Assembly: GCF_900157375.1 (NCBI RefSeq)
Contig: NZ_LT721901.1
Coordinates: 3,706,315-3,770,314 of the forward strand
Length of the DNA: 64,000 bases
DNA from: Mycobacterium rhizamassiliense
GTDB lineage: Bacteria; Actinomycetota; Actinomycetes; Mycobacteriales; Mycobacteriaceae
Reading direction: 5' to 3'
Each line of letters opens with the position of its first letter. Position 1 is the first letter of the stretch. The translations under genes and the position numbers were made by a program. This document shows, piece after piece, positions 17,193-23,764 of this stretch. The notes under the pieces were generated by a model. That model had not been told where the DNA came from, searched no databases, and worked only from the letters and a program-made list of their open reading frames with translations.

Positions 17193-17368
17193 GGGAATGA
17201 GACGACCGAAGATCGCAAACGAGACAAGCGCACGGACCCAACAGGGCCTTCTATAGAGGACTTCTACATGGCGATGCTGACGGGCAGCTCCCCGCCGATC
17301 GCTGTCCCGACGTACCAGGACTACCTGGATTGGAAGGCTGGGCTGAAAGGCGGCACCGCCCATAAGAA
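17193..17368 (+). pseudogene. Degraded counterpart of the 54-residue protein (cassette B, gene 2)
   Basis: Immediately after the TAG at 17190, in the same frame, the translation reads a basic stretch (RKRDKRTDPTG) and then SIEDFYMAML and TYQDYLDWKAG. This matches the arrangement of the protein at 15415-15579. There is no start codon between the TAG and ATG 17268, and the frame runs into a strong terminator hairpin and on across the opposing DUF1883 gene. It therefore looks like a decayed copy, or a product made only by stop-codon readthrough. Confidence 0.35.
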
Positions 17369-17382
17369 CGGTGCCGCCTTTC
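17345..17382. terminator. Bidirectional transcription terminator
   Basis: A perfect 14-bp inverted repeat (17345-17358 and 17369-17382) with a 10-base loop. The stem is flanked by GAAAGG/CCTTTC, so both strands end the hairpin in a short pyrimidine run. It lies between the rightward cassette and the leftward DUF1883 gene, the expected place for a shared terminator. Confidence 0.75.
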
Positions 17383-17390
17383 CGCACGAA

Positions 17391-17672
17391 CTAGGCCGTA
17401 CGCGAGACGGGCGGGATCACCCGCACCGACGCCCGCACCTCACCAGCATGTCCGCCGAGATCGACTGCGATGTACCAGTTGTCCAGGCTGGGAATGGTCA
17501 ACAGCGCCGGGGAGCGGTCGTAGTACCCGCCGTAGCAGTGGTAGTCACGGCCTGCCTCGTACCTGCGGTAGTCCGTGTGGCACATCAATTTCACGTTGGC
17601 CGCAAGGCCCAGCGTGACTTCGACAGTGGCTCCTGCGGGCTGCTGGCCGAGGTCGAACTTCAAGTGTTCCAT
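17391..17672 (-). CDS. DUF1883 domain protein
   Basis: A 93-residue protein made almost entirely of one DUF1883 domain: KFDLGQQPAGATVEVTL, NVKLMCHTDYRRYEAG, YHCYGGYYDRSPALLTIP, then WYIAVDLGGHAGEVRASVRV. ATG 17672 is preceded on the minus strand by AGGAGA at a good distance, which sets the start; the upstream open frame is not needed. DUF1883 is a small beta-rich domain found alone or fused to TIR-like domains, and its biochemical role is not established. The link to TIR proteins makes a stress or defence role possible. Its placement as the last cargo gene before the right repeat supports mobile accessory DNA. Confidence 0.82.
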   Translation of the reverse strand: MEHLKFDLGQQPAGATVEVTLGLAANVKLMCHTDYRRYEAGRDYHCYGGYYDRSPALLTIPSLDNWYIAVDLGGHAGEVRASVRVIPPVSRTA

Positions 17673-18125
17673 GGGTTTATCTCCTGGCCGCCGAGCTTCT
17701 GGAAATTGAGTCCTAATTCCGGGACCCCATTGAAGGCCCAGAAGTCGGCCAGGGTGTAACGTGCCCCTCAGCATTCCCACAATGTGAGGCGGTAGCCCTC
17801 GGCCGGTGGACTCACCCCCGGTCTGGGGGCTATTCGCTGTCTCAACGACGGACCAAACACTACCCCTGTGGTCCCACAAATCGGCGCAACACAAGATGTT
17901 GTGAATAACATTCTTGAAATTCCCTAGTCCTAGAGCCGTGTTGGTCCCACACCTCGGGCGTGTCGCGAGCTATGGTCAGCTTGCGTCCCCACCCCCGCTG
18001 CCGCTCGGTGAACTCGCTGCTGCCCGAAGCGACCTGGGGCAGCGCATTGGTGATCCGCAGTTGACGGTCGATAGGGCTACGTAACGGACTTGATGATCTT
18101 CTGGGTATTGGTTGTCGAATGTGCC
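17673..18125. other. Right end of the bcp element, no supported gene
   Basis: 453 bp between the DUF1883 start and the right repeat. It contains the promoter side of the DUF1883 gene, an AT-rich stretch around 17890-17930, and short minus-strand frames at 17880-18080 that look like a gene remnant with no family I recognise. Confidence 0.4.
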
Positions 18126-18193
18126 GACTAGACCGACAGGTCGCGCCGGAGCTTGGCGACGTGGCCGGTGGCCTTGACGTTGTACTGCGCGAC
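18126..18193. repeat. Right copy of 68-bp direct repeat (functional bcp 3' end)
   Basis: The partner of 15006-15073 and the native last 21 codons plus stop of bcp on the minus strand. Sequence diverges from the left copy immediately outside both boundaries. Confidence 0.9.
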
Positions 18194-18601
18194 GGCGATC
18201 TTGCCCTTCTCGTCGACCACGAACGTCGAGCGGATCACCCCGGTGACCGTCTTGCCGTACAGCTGCTTCTCGCCGTAGGCGCCGTAGGCGGTCAGCACCT
18301 TGCGCTCGGGATCGGACAGCAGCGGGAACGTCAGACCCTCCGCGTCGCGGAACTTGGCCAGCTTCTCCGGCTTGTCGGGGGAGATGCCGACCACGTCCAG
18401 GCCAGCCCCGTTGAGCTCGGCCAGGCTGTCGCGGAAGTCGCAGGCCTGCTTGGTGCACCCCGGCGTGGAGGCGGCCGGGTAGAAGTACACAACGACCCGG
18501 CGGCCCTTGTAGTCGGCCAGCGATACCTTCTTGCCCTCAGCGTCGGGCAGGCTGAAGGTGGGCGCTTTATCGCCGGGTGCGAGCCGCGTGGTCTCGGTCA
18601 A
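18128..18601 (-). CDS. bcp: Bacterioferritin comigratory protein, thiol peroxidase (peroxiredoxin Q type)
   Basis: A 157-residue cytosolic peroxiredoxin that reduces hydrogen peroxide and organic hydroperoxides, with thioredoxin-type donors. The peroxidatic cysteine is Cys49 in YPAASTPGCTKQAC and the likely resolving cysteine is Cys54, the CxxxxC spacing of the PrxQ/BCP group. FYPAxxTPGCT and the distal Arg in GVIRSTFVVD complete the active site. Length is normal. The gene's 3' end has been used as an integration target: a copy of its final 66 bp lies 3.1 kb to the left, yet this copy is intact and in frame. Orthologue of Rv2521. Confidence 0.95.
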   Translation of the reverse strand: MTETTRLAPGDKAPTFSLPDAEGKKVSLADYKGRRVVVYFYPAASTPGCTKQACDFRDSLAELNGAGLDVVGISPDKPEKLAKFRDAEGLTFPLLSDPERKVLTAYGAYGEKQLYGKTVTGVIRSTFVVDEKGKIAVAQYNVKATGHVAKLRRDLSV

Positions 18602-18691
18602 CGTGATCCCTTTCTGTTCGTCTGCGCGTCGGCACTAGGGTAGTTCCTCAGGTGCACCAGGCGGACTACGGAGGACTTGGAGGGCAGCACA

Positions 18692-18919
18692 GTGGCGGAC
18701 CGGGACCCCGAAGCCATCAAGCAGGAGATCGATCGCGCCCGCGACCAGCTCGCGGCGACCGTCGACTCGCTTGCCGAGCGCGCTAATCCTCGCCATCTCG
18801 CCGACGACCTCAAGATCCGCGTCATCGGCTTCGTCACGAAGCCCCCGGTGGCCATCACGCTGGCGGGCATCGGATCGGTCGTCGTGTTCGTGGTGATCCG
18901 CCGGATCAAGAATCGCTGA
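18692..18919 (+). CDS. DUF3618 small membrane protein (Rv2520c orthologue)
   Basis: A 75-residue protein starting at GTG 18692, after a GGAGGG site at 18678-18683. The N-terminal two-thirds is the DUF3618 module (DPEAIKQEIDRARDQLAATVDSL), an amphipathic helix with the typical IExxRxxLAxTVDxL pattern. A single transmembrane helix near residues 47-68 and a basic tail (RRIKNR) suggest an N-in or N-out single-pass topology that I cannot fix. It is divergent from bcp. Function unknown; conserved at this place in M. tuberculosis. Confidence 0.85.
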   Translation: MADRDPEAIKQEIDRARDQLAATVDSLAERANPRHLADDLKIRVIGFVTKPPVAITLAGIGSVVVFVVIRRIKNR

Positions 18920-18963
18920 CCTCGCTGCGGCCGAATCCGGCTGGCGCGCAGGCGGATTGCGCG

Positions 18964-20715
18964 TTAGGACGTGTCGGCGGCCGCGCTGCGCTGCACGTGT
19001 ACGGGTAGGTCATCGGCCCACGGCTGGGTGGTGACCATGTCCTCGACGTCGACGTAGCCGCGCTCGAACTCGCCCGTCGCCGCGTCTACCAGCCGGTATT
19101 CCTGCCGCTGGATGTGGATGGGCTGCGCGTCCAGGATCACCACCCGGACGTCGCCGGGTTCGAACCCGCAGCGCTGCTGCAGCGCCTCGATGAGGCATTC
19201 GTTGTGCAGGTGCCCGTCACCGAAGTTCCACCCGAGCACCATGGCGCACAAGGTCTCGCCCTCGCAGAGGTTGTAGTCGTCCTCGTCGTAGCCGGCCAGC
19301 GCGCGGTGCACCAAGGTGAGCAGTGCCCGCCCGTGGGTGTTCATGCCGCGGAACGCCATGGCCAGGTGCAGGGGGACGACGGTTTCCTCTTTCGATTTGT
19401 AGAGCCGCTCGAGCTGCAGGTGCGGCATCGGGCCCAGTGCGCGCGCTCCGGTGCGGAATTTGTCGTCCACCGACGGCTTGACGCACCAGATCGTGGTGTC
19501 CCAGTTGCCTGCGTAGTAGCGCATGCCGGGCAGGAAGGACACCTTGCGCGGGTAGAGGTTTCCGGCGACGACCGTTCCCGCGATGACCACGAACAGGATG
19601 GCGACCGGCAGCGGGTCGGTCAGGTTGGACAGGCCGAGGCTCGCGTGTCCGACGAACAGCCACAGCACTCCGAAGATCATGAACACGTTCCACTCCAGCG
19701 GCACCCCCATCGGGAAGGCCAACAGGATGTTCAGGTGGAACACGATCATCACGAATGCGGCGATGGCGGTGGGCCAGCCGCCGTGGGAGAAGAACAGCAC
19801 CAGCGGCACCAATCCCTCGACGGCGGTGGAGAAGTGGGCGACGAAGCCCGCCAGCCCGCTGGGCCGCAGATCATCCGGATAGTGCTTGAACATCGACCGC
19901 TTCAGCGGCCCGGAGGGAATGAACGGATTGTTCGCCAGCATCGTCGAGATCACGAAAGGGAAGTGGCGGTTCAGCTTTGATGTCGCCGCGCCCAGCCAGA
20001 TCACCATGAAGACGACCTTGGCCCCGACGATGATGTCCGTGCCGGCGAACAGGAACACCAGCGCCAGCGGCGCGTACACCTCGCCGCGGGCGGCCAGGAA
20101 GATCACCTTGTCGCGCAGGGCGAGCGCGGCGAGCACGGCGAGGATCGCAATGGTCTGCCACCGCGGCAGCACGCCGATTGCCGTGCCCAGAGCGGGAATT
20201 GGGCCGGTGCCATCGGATAGCAGCGCGGTGACGAGCAGCGCCAGCAGGGCGCCGTAGAGCAACGCGTCGAACGGGCTTCTGGTGTTGCCGCCGGTGAGCG
20301 GCACCCGGCCGGGCCAGGGAGGCAGCCGAATCGTGCCGGGCCGCAACCAGAACAGGATCGAGCCCATCGGCGGGAAGTAGCGTCCGGCCAGCGGCCCGAA
20401 GCAGCAGCCGAGGCCGACGACCTCGAACAGCATCGTGTAGAGCACCGCCTTCTCGAACACGATGGGTTCCGTCCACCATGCGGTGACGTCGGTGAAGCCG
20501 CCTTTAACGTCCATGCCCGCGGTGGTCCACGCGAACGTCCAGGCGCCCAGGATGTAGAGCACGATCTTGATGCCGTACATCACGTGCATGAACAACGGGG
20601 TGCCGAAGCCGTGCTGGGCGATATGGCGCACCATCGGCACGATGCGCTCGGCGCGCGACAGCTTGCTCCACTCGGCCATGTCGACGACGGGCAGGTTGGG
20701 CTGGATGAACCCCAT
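18964..20715 (-). CDS. DUF3556 polytopic membrane protein
   Basis: A 583-residue integral membrane protein of the mycobacterial DUF3556 family, recognisable from the start (MGFIQPNLPVVDMAEWSK). About ten hydrophobic segments lie between residues 45 and 400, among them LYILGAWTFAWTT, LLALLVTALLSDG, IVVGAKVVFMVIWLGAA and LLVFGVLWLFVGH-like stretches. The last 180 residues are soluble and contain many Cys, His and acidic residues (CEGETLCAMVLGWNFGDGHLHNE). No catalytic activity is assigned to the family. Start ATG 20715 follows AAGGAGCCGCA on the minus strand. I do not recall it in M. tuberculosis at this locus, where PE26 lies near Rv2520c. It abuts the left end of the tRNA-Lys element. Confidence 0.8.
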   Translation of the reverse strand: MGFIQPNLPVVDMAEWSKLSRAERIVPMVRHIAQHGFGTPLFMHVMYGIKIVLYILGAWTFAWTTAGMDVKGGFTDVTAWWTEPIVFEKAVLYTMLFEVVGLGCCFGPLAGRYFPPMGSILFWLRPGTIRLPPWPGRVPLTGGNTRSPFDALLYGALLALLVTALLSDGTGPIPALGTAIGVLPRWQTIAILAVLAALALRDKVIFLAARGEVYAPLALVFLFAGTDIIVGAKVVFMVIWLGAATSKLNRHFPFVISTMLANNPFIPSGPLKRSMFKHYPDDLRPSGLAGFVAHFSTAVEGLVPLVLFFSHGGWPTAIAAFVMIVFHLNILLAFPMGVPLEWNVFMIFGVLWLFVGHASLGLSNLTDPLPVAILFVVIAGTVVAGNLYPRKVSFLPGMRYYAGNWDTTIWCVKPSVDDKFRTGARALGPMPHLQLERLYKSKEETVVPLHLAMAFRGMNTHGRALLTLVHRALAGYDEDDYNLCEGETLCAMVLGWNFGDGHLHNECLIEALQQRCGFEPGDVRVVILDAQPIHIQRQEYRLVDAATGEFERGYVDVEDMVTTQPWADDLPVHVQRSAAADTS

Positions 20716-20857
20716 TGCGGCTCCTTCGGCGCAGCTATTTCACAAGGGGTGCCAATCGTCAGCCAGGCACCGAGGAAAAGCTACTCCCGGCAACCGCGGG
20801 GTGGGACACATTTTGCGACGCCGACAAAATCGGCACGTCGAGAGACGTTTCCAGTGG

Positions 20858-20904
20858 GTGCGCCGTCAGGGTTTCGAACCCCGGACCCGCTGATTAAGAG
20901 TCAG
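20858..20904. repeat. Left attachment core (tRNA-Lys 3' fragment)
   Basis: 47 bases identical to 41223-41269, covering the anticodon loop, T-arm and acceptor 3' strand of tRNA-Lys on the minus strand. Bases left of 20858 and right of 20904 do not match, which fixes the core. Confidence 0.9.
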
Positions 20905-20970
20905 GTGTAGGGTGGATCGGTAGCAGTCACTCTAGCCAACAAATGCCAGTTCAAAGCCTCTTTTACTTCC

Positions 20971-21033
20971 AGTACGTATCCAGTAAGTATCCAACCGAAT
21001 GTGTACAGTTATGTGTTCAGTGAATGTGTACAG
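20971..21033. repeat. Left arm-type repeats (probable integrase binding sites)
   Basis: Two families of short direct repeats. First, an 11-bp pair AGTACGTATCC / AGTAAGTATCC at 20971-20981 and 20982-20992. Second, GAATGTGTACAG at 20997-21008 and 21022-21033 with a degenerate copy between them (21009-21020). The second motif recurs twice just inside the right end at 41173-41196, which is why I read it as an arm-type integrase site rather than a local operator. Confidence 0.6.
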
Positions 21034-21045
21034 TCAGGCTGCGCA

Positions 21046-22317
21046 ATGAGTAAGTCGAAGCGCAGCCCCTACGGCGATGGCGGCCTGTTCAAGCGAGCGG
21101 ACGGCATGTGGGTGGGCACTGTCGAGATCCCCAGCGCTGACGGCAACCGGCGACAGAAACGGGTCTATGCCAAGCACAAAACCGAGGCCAAGCGCAAGCG
21201 TGACGATCTTCGGGCCGAGGTGGCCAAGGGGGTCATTCCGGTCAGCTCCACCACTACCGTCGCGGTCTGGTTGAGACGTTGGGCCGACGACATCAAGAAA
21301 CCCCATGTGCGGCCGAACACCTTTGACTGGTACGACGAAGCAATCCGACTGCACATCACGCCACACATCGGCACCCGCAAGCTACGACACCTGACCGCTG
21401 AAGAGGTCCGATATATGCTCAGGCAGGCCACGACCCCAGCCAATGCCCAGCGGGCACATAAGACGCTCAAGATGGCGCTCAAAGACGCAGTGAGAGAGGG
21501 GTTGATCGGTCGCAACGTCGCTGAAGCTGTCGAGAGGCCCAAGCATCTCAAGCAGACCCGTGGTGTCCTTATCTCCGACACCGCCAAGACAGCCATCCGG
21601 GCTGCCATCGATCTTGAGGAAGACGACGAGACCGCACCCGCCCTTGCCGCCCGGTGGATCGCAGGCTTCCTCACCGGTGCCCGGCCAGCCGAGCTGCTGG
21701 GCCTGGAATGGGACCGCGTGGATCTCGACAACGGTCTGATGGATCTGGCGTGGCAACTGCAGCAGGTCGACAAGGCCCACGGATGTGGTGAGCCACAAGG
21801 GGATGCGTACCCGTGCGGGAAGAAGCGGGCCAGTTTCTGCTCCCAGGCTAGGTGGGATCTCCCGGCGGGCTTTGAGTACCGGGAGTGTGTGGGCACACTG
21901 TTGTGGACCAGACCCAAGACGCAGGCCGGTACCCGGCTTGTGCCGATCGTTGAGCCCTTGCGGGTCATGCTTGACCGGCATCGTCAACGACCAGGACCTA
22001 ACCCGCACAACCTGGTCTGGCACCGGCCTGATGGCAGGCCCCTCACCCGGCACGACGATGCCAAGTACTGGGGTGCCGTCCTCAAGGCCGCCGGGCTCCC
22101 CAAGGTCGATGTGTACGCAATCCGGCACTCGACTGCCACCCTTTTACAGGAACTAGGGGTGCCCGAAGAAACCCGCATGGTCATCATGGGCCAGTCGTCG
22201 GTGGCGGCTCACCGGATGTATATCCACGTCGACCAGACCCAGGCCAAAACGGCTCTGAACAGGCTGGAAAGGTTGCTTCTGTCCTCAGCTGGTAGCGTTG
22301 TGGGTGCAATTAAATAA
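21046..22317 (+). CDS. int: Tyrosine-type site-specific integrase
   Basis: A 423-residue phage-type tyrosine recombinase. It has an AP2-like/SAM-like N-terminal arm-binding region (residues 1-60), a core-binding SAM domain (about 65-165) and a catalytic domain. Catalytic positions visible: Arg213 (TGARPAEL), Arg360 in YAIRHSTATLL, and nucleophile Tyr392 in HRMYIHV. Two canonical histidines differ: the HxxR His is Tyr357, and the GHSS His/Trp position is Gln383. It also carries a Cys-rich insert (HGCGEPQGDAYPCGKK...FC) in the catalytic domain. ATG 21046 was preferred because the open frame upstream overlaps the arm-type repeats. It lies next to the left attachment core and presumably catalyses integration at tRNA-Lys with the neighbouring excisionase. 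Confidence 0.9.
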   Translation: MSKSKRSPYGDGGLFKRADGMWVGTVEIPSADGNRRQKRVYAKHKTEAKRKRDDLRAEVAKGVIPVSSTTTVAVWLRRWADDIKKPHVRPNTFDWYDEAIRLHITPHIGTRKLRHLTAEEVRYMLRQATTPANAQRAHKTLKMALKDAVREGLIGRNVAEAVERPKHLKQTRGVLISDTAKTAIRAAIDLEEDDETAPALAARWIAGFLTGARPAELLGLEWDRVDLDNGLMDLAWQLQQVDKAHGCGEPQGDAYPCGKKRASFCSQARWDLPAGFEYRECVGTLLWTRPKTQAGTRLVPIVEPLRVMLDRHRQRPGPNPHNLVWHRPDGRPLTRHDDAKYWGAVLKAAGLPKVDVYAIRHSTATLLQELGVPEETRMVIMGQSSVAAHRMYIHVDQTQAKTALNRLERLLLSSAGSVVGAIK

Positions 22318-22327
22318 CCCTCCCTGA

Positions 22328-22348
22328 GAGTCAGCCGTAGGCCGACTC
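22328..22348. terminator. Hairpin directly after the integrase gene
   Basis: A 21-base dyad, GAGTC-A-GCC / GGC-C-GACTC, with a 3-base loop and one internal mismatch, 11 bp after the integrase stop. No U-tract follows, as is usual for mycobacterial terminators. A regulatory role is equally possible. Confidence 0.5.
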
Positions 22349-22359
22349 GACAGTCACAC

Positions 22360-22414
22360 GTAAGCGGGAGATCCAAACCTCAGGAGCCTCTGTGCGCTCC
22401 CAGGTTTCGCTTAC
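22360..22414. promoter_or_regulatory. Long structured leader upstream of the excisionase gene
   Basis: A 55-base compound hairpin with three nested stems: GTAAGCG (22360-22366) with CGCTTAC (22408-22414), AAACCT (22375-22380) with AGGTTT (22402-22407), and GGAGC with GCTCC closing the apex. It ends 15 bases before the excisionase start. It could be an attenuator, a protein-binding leader, or a cruciform used in recombination control. Confidence 0.5.
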
Positions 22415-22429
22415 TGATGTGGAGGGCCA

Positions 22430-22618
22430 ATGCCTGAGAAGTTGTTGTACGACCACGACGCTGCTGCAGACCTGCTCTCTACCACCACACGACGGATCCA
22501 TGAGCTACGCCGTGCCGGGAGTCTGGCTGCGGTCCAGGATGGTCGGTCGCTGAAGTTCACCCTGCAGGAATTAGAGCGATACGTCGCGTCATTGCCCGCC
22601 TTCGAACCGAAGATCTGA
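22430..22618 (+). CDS. Excisionase-type HTH protein (recombination directionality factor)
   Basis: A 62-residue MerR-like (HTH_17) protein: YDHDAAADLLSTTTRRIHEL is the helix-turn-helix, and RRAGSLAAVQDGRSLKFTL is the wing that reads the minor groove. Such proteins bind next to phage attachment sites and push tyrosine integrases toward excision. The strong GGAGGG ribosome-binding site at 22421-22426 fixes ATG 22430. It follows the integrase by 112 bp, and a compound hairpin between them suggests separate control. Confidence 0.82.
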   Translation: MPEKLLYDHDAAADLLSTTTRRIHELRRAGSLAAVQDGRSLKFTLQELERYVASLPAFEPKI

Positions 22619-22693
22619 CGGTGCGGGCAGGAGAGATGATCGGCGCCGATCTGTGGTCGAAGGCTGGATTCGGGAGCAGGAGGGATTGGGAGC

Positions 22694-23107
22694 ATGAAAG
22701 CGTCCGGTGATGAAATCACAGGCAAGCCGAAGATTAGGCGATGCAGTCGATGCGGCAGGCGGATGCGCAATCCAAACGGGTGGAATGCCGAAATGATCGC
22801 GGGCATCGCGGCAGGTTATCTCTGCCCTGGGTGTCAAACCGTCGAGGAAGACCTGGATGCGGAACTGAACCTAACCCTTGGGCGGTCAGCGGTGGGCAAG
22901 GAGATCACCGTCAACAGCCACAAAGACCTCACCACTGATGTGCTGACCGGCATAGTTGACGGCTTAGTCCGTACCTATCCGACGCCAGAAGTCATGCGGG
23001 ACAAAGCCAATCGGCTCGCTGCGGCTCGTGGCGATCGGTTTTGGATGGTCGGGGTGATGCGAATGGCGGCCGACGGCATGGCGTCGGGCCCGCTCTTCGA
23101 TGGATGA
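22694..23107 (+). CDS. Hypothetical protein with CxxC-CxxC zinc finger
   Basis: A 137-residue protein. The N-terminus has a four-cysteine zinc site, Cys17/Cys20 (RRCSRCGRRM) and Cys44/Cys47 (YLCPGC). The rest is helical with no motif I recognise; VMRDKANRLAAARGDRFW and VMRMAADGMASG are notable. Small zinc-finger proteins in the same place, after xis, are frequent in actinobacterial integrative elements and may be regulators or replication accessory proteins. ATG 22694 has a GGGAG at 22688. Function unknown. Confidence 0.65.
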   Translation: MKASGDEITGKPKIRRCSRCGRRMRNPNGWNAEMIAGIAAGYLCPGCQTVEEDLDAELNLTLGRSAVGKEITVNSHKDLTTDVLTGIVDGLVRTYPTPEVMRDKANRLAAARGDRFWMVGVMRMAADGMASGPLFDG

Positions 23108-23257
23108 AAGCTCTGCGGCCATCGTTGACAGATCGGCTTTAGCCCTAGGCGCTGGGTGCCGGACGGGGGCGTTCGCAGGTCAATTTGGCTCGATGCGATT
23201 TGACGCGCAAGGCTGATTTGTCGGTTTGATCGAAAAGCCATTACCTAATAAAATTAC

Positions 23258-23293
23258 CTGGGCCCCGTCGCCATCATCGAAAACGGGGCCCAG
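23258..23293. terminator. Strong hairpin terminator between two element operons
   Basis: A perfect 11-bp stem CTGGGCCCCGT / ACGGGGCCCAG (23258-23268 and 23283-23293) with a 14-base loop. An AT-rich run (AATAAAATTA) lies on the left and TTTACTTT on the right. It sits in the 255-bp gap between the zinc-finger gene and the next operon. Confidence 0.65.
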
Positions 23294-23362
23294 AGGATTT
23301 ACTTTGATGCTCTATATTCTATCGCCATATTTCCCACCGCGTCAAATTGGACCGGTGGCGTG

Positions 23363-23764
23363 ATGGAACTTCGCCGCAAAGATGCCAAGTTAGTCTTTGG
23401 CAATGCCCCGGAGAATATCCAGCCAGTGCTCGAATGGGCCTGCCGCACCTACCCAGAGTTCGTCGCACTCTCCATCGCGAAGCAAATTCTCGCCGCGGAC
23501 ATGTTGGTGTCCGAGCCCATGCTCTTCTCCAGTGCTTATCGCCCGTCGCACCTTTCTTTGAAGAGGGACGGATATTCCGGTAAGCATTCCAGCGCAGGCA
23601 ACGGCAAATTGCCGGAGTATCCCGGTGTGGATATCCAGTCGCTTGGCTGCAATGTGTTCTTGCCCGGCGCCCAGAGTCCGAAGTGCCAGGGCCGGGGCTA
23701 CCGGATGGTGTTCGACGACCTCGACAGCCTTCTTGCGCACTTGTGGCGGGGTGGTCAGAAATGA
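23363..23764 (+). CDS. Hypothetical protein, first gene of a two-gene operon
   Basis: A 133-residue protein with no recognised domain. The N-terminal half looks helical (IQPVLEWACRTYPEFVAL, AKQILAADML). The C-terminal half contains NVFLPGAQSPKCQGRGYRM and ends VFDDLDSLLAHLWRGG. ATG 23363 was preferred over GTG 23360. It overlaps the next gene by ATGA (23761-23764), so the products are probably made in a fixed ratio and may work together. Confidence 0.55.
   Translation: MELRRKDAKLVFGNAPENIQPVLEWACRTYPEFVALSIAKQILAADMLVSEPMLFSSAYRPSHLSLKRDGYSGKHSSAGNGKLPEYPGVDIQSLGCNVFLPGAQSPKCQGRGYRMVFDDLDSLLAHLWRGGQK

Larger units (their letters stand above)
15006..18125. mobile_element. 3.12-kb integrated element at the 3' end of bcp, no recognisable recombinase
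   Basis: The segment is bounded by a 68-bp direct repeat (15006-15073 and 18126-18193; 67 of 68 bases match, the difference being base 15056). The right copy is the real 3' end of bcp and restores an intact reading frame and stop. The left copy is an orphan piece of bcp 8 bp after the P450 stop. This is the geometry left by site-specific integration into the 3' end of a gene. The cargo is a terminase-small-like/small-protein pair, a lipoprotein, a DUF2510 membrane protein, a second degraded copy of the pair, and a DUF1883 protein. No integrase, transposase or replication gene is visible, so it would need a recombinase in trans or has lost its own. Confidence 0.75.

Noticed and set aside
17976..18458. 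A second minus-strand frame overlapping bcp
   Set aside because: It is the +1 frame of bcp extended into the element end. The bcp frame carries the peroxiredoxin motifs.
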